Below, piece by piece: positions 62,671 through 64,000 of a stretch of DNA of 64,000 nt (its first letter is position 1; every line of letters begins with the position of its first letter). The position numbers and the translations under genes are program-made. Where the stretch lies: the NCBI RefSeq assembly GCF_025515305.1, contig NZ_JAOPHT010000007.1, forward strand, positions 122,927 through 186,926, written 5' to 3'. This stretch comes from Roseicyclus sediminis. GTDB taxonomy: Bacteria; Pseudomonadota; Alphaproteobacteria; Rhodobacterales; Rhodobacteraceae. The notes below the pieces were generated by a model. It worked only from the letters and a program-made list of their open reading frames with translations. It did no database searches and was not told where the DNA came from.

Positions 62671-63975
62671 ATGATGATGCGTTTTCCGTCATTCGCACTG
62701 ACCGCCGCGGCGCTTGGTGCGACCATGTTCGCTGGGACGGCGGCGTCGGCCTGCCCGACAGCCGCCTACCCCGGCCCGGGTTTCAACTACGCCGGCGGCG
62801 ATCTGTATTCCGGTCAGGCGTTCACCACCACAGCGACAGGCGGCAGCGACCTGTCGGCTTGTGGCATCCCGGGCGCCCGAGGATATGCCGCAGACGTGGC
62901 GACCATGTCGATGTATCTGACCATGATGGACGGCTATGCGCTGGACATCGACGTTCAGTCGGACTGTGACTCAACGATCCTGCTGCATACACCGGACGGC
63001 GGCTGGGTATTCGACGACGATTCCGGCGGCTCCCTGATGCCGAGCATCACCTTGACCGAGCCCTGGCGCATGAACGGTCGCGTCGATGTGTGGGTCGGCA
63101 CCTATGGCGGTGGCACTTGCCCCGCGACGATCACCTTCCGGACGGGCCGTGCGCCCGGGGTCGCGGACGAAGCCGGCGACGTGCCCATGGGAGGTAGTGG
63201 CGCTGGCGCCGCCGTGGGATGCCCCAACCCCGGCCTTGTCGGGCAGACCGTCGCCTATACCGGCGGGCAGCTCTGGTCGCGCCAAAGCCTTCCGGTGCAG
63301 GCCTCGGGCACGACACCTCTGGGCTCCTGCGGCATTCCAGGAACACGCGGCTATGCCAACCCGGCCCCGAACTACAGCTTCTACCTGTCGGGGATGCAGG
63401 GGTACCGGCTCGACCTGACGGCGGACGCCTCCTGCGACTCGACCATGCTTGTAAGGACACCCGACGGGCTGTGGCACTTCAATGATGACGGTCATGGCAA
63501 TTTCGACCCGCTGATCTCTCTCACGCCACCCACGGCACTGGAGGGTCGCGTGGATGTCTGGGTCGGCACCTACGGTCCGACGCCCTGCCCCGCGACCCTG
63601 AACCTCGAAACCTTCACAGCCGCAAGCGGCGCGCCGCAGGCCGGTGGCGGACAGGGGGGTATCTCACCGACCCCGGCACCAATGCCGGGCAGCCCGGTTC
63701 AGCCGACACCAGACAACGGCTTTGCCGGCACTTGGTCGACGAACCAGGGCGGCATGATCCTGACGCGCATGGGCAATCAGGTCAGCGGCAGCTACGGCGG
63801 CAGTGGGAGCCTTGTCGGGACCGTCTCGGGCAACATGCTGACAGGAACCTACACCTGGAACGGGTTGCAAGGTCAGTTCCAGCTTACCCTGATGGATGGT
63901 GGCACGGCCTTTTCCGGCACTTGGTCGCGCCCCGGCGCATCCGGCACCTGGACCGGGTCCTACATGGGGCCGTAA
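62671..63975 (+). CDS. Secreted protein with duplicated domain and C-terminal beta domain
   Basis: A 434-residue protein with a signal peptide (cleavage after ASA near residue 26). Residues 28-157 and 184-318 are two copies of one domain: each has CP or CPNPG, Y.GG.L.S.Q, CGIPG.RGYA, S.YL..M.GY.LD, CDST.L..TPDG.W.F.DD and GRVDVWVGTYG..CPAT. Each repeat has about four cysteines. A Gly/Pro linker (about 320-350) leads to a C-terminal 75-residue beta-rich domain with GTWS, GSYGG, GTYTW and FSGTW repeats. Family unknown. The frame begins with three ATGs; the first is used here. Confidence 0.8.
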   Translation: MMMRFPSFALTAAALGATMFAGTAASACPTAAYPGPGFNYAGGDLYSGQAFTTTATGGSDLSACGIPGARGYAADVATMSMYLTMMDGYALDIDVQSDCDSTILLHTPDGGWVFDDDSGGSLMPSITLTEPWRMNGRVDVWVGTYGGGTCPATITFRTGRAPGVADEAGDVPMGGSGAGAAVGCPNPGLVGQTVAYTGGQLWSRQSLPVQASGTTPLGSCGIPGTRGYANPAPNYSFYLSGMQGYRLDLTADASCDSTMLVRTPDGLWHFNDDGHGNFDPLISLTPPTALEGRVDVWVGTYGPTPCPATLNLETFTAASGAPQAGGGQGGISPTPAPMPGSPVQPTPDNGFAGTWSTNQGGMILTRMGNQVSGSYGGSGSLVGTVSGNMLTGTYTWNGLQGQFQLTLMDGGTAFSGTWSRPGASGTWTGSYMGP

Positions 63976-64000
63976 CCCCAGGTCGCGGCCGGGCGAGGCC

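Overview
The window is high-GC DNA (roughly two thirds G+C by eye) from an alphaproteobacterium, most likely order Rhodobacterales. The best evidence is the minus-strand block murA - DUF2948 - hisD - UPF0262 - low-molecular-weight phosphatase - infA - maf - RNase E/G - yacG - tRNA-Phe (60669 down to 50292), a gene order I know from Rhodobacteraceae. An frcR/frcBCAK fructose importer and a divergent cyanate operon fit the same group. The genus cannot be told from the sequence.

Layout. 1-3884: 5' end of a ROK-type frcR and the fructose ABC operon frcBCAK. 3992-9349: an orphan membrane-anchored protein (first of two paralogues), a TauD-like dioxygenase with a DadA-like oxidase, and convergent ethanolamine ammonia-lyase eutBC. 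9491-12015: a SulP anion transporter and tandem Usp protein behind a leader with the potential for a multibranched RNA fold. 12038-15887: two tandem copies of a cassette (18-bp palindrome, small secreted protein, terminator) next to a 7TM sensor kinase and a divergent LuxR-type response regulator. 16104-22769: a CPA1 antiporter with a cyclic-nucleotide domain, sugar-type dehydrogenases, a BaiN/HI0933 flavoprotein and rlmJ. 23220-32057: the second paralogue of the 3992 protein, two CPBP membrane proteases, two S12 serine hydrolases, an amidohydrolase, a medium-chain dehydrogenase and a spermidine-synthase-like methyltransferase. 32519-37642: one 1707-residue protein joining a DnaQ-like exonuclease domain, a RecQ helicase and a UvrD/Rep helicase. 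37981-43707: cyanase with its NrtABC-type transporter and a divergent NtrC-like regulator whose GAFTGA loop is altered. 43868-49088: a decayed tRNA-Phe fragment, then an RpiR regulator divergent from a formyl-THF cyclo-ligase-like gene and an NMT1/THI5-type ABC transporter with a fused double permease. 49301-60893: an HNH endonuclease, tRNA-Phe and the conserved block, interrupted by a lytic transglycosylase, a three-gene SnoaL/GNAT/nitrilase group and a cytochrome c. 60987-64000: tRNA-Thr followed by AT-richer, gene-poor DNA with a transposase remnant and a secreted duplicated-domain protein, which looks like the edge of a decayed island.

The most notable items are the exonuclease-RecQ-UvrD fusion, the duplicated palindrome-controlled secreted-protein cassette beside a two-component system, the structured leader before sulP, the GAYPGA regulator of the cyanate locus with its repeated operator, and the five-gene CPBP/S12/amidohydrolase operon. 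No CRISPR array, rRNA, complete insertion sequence or prophage was seen.
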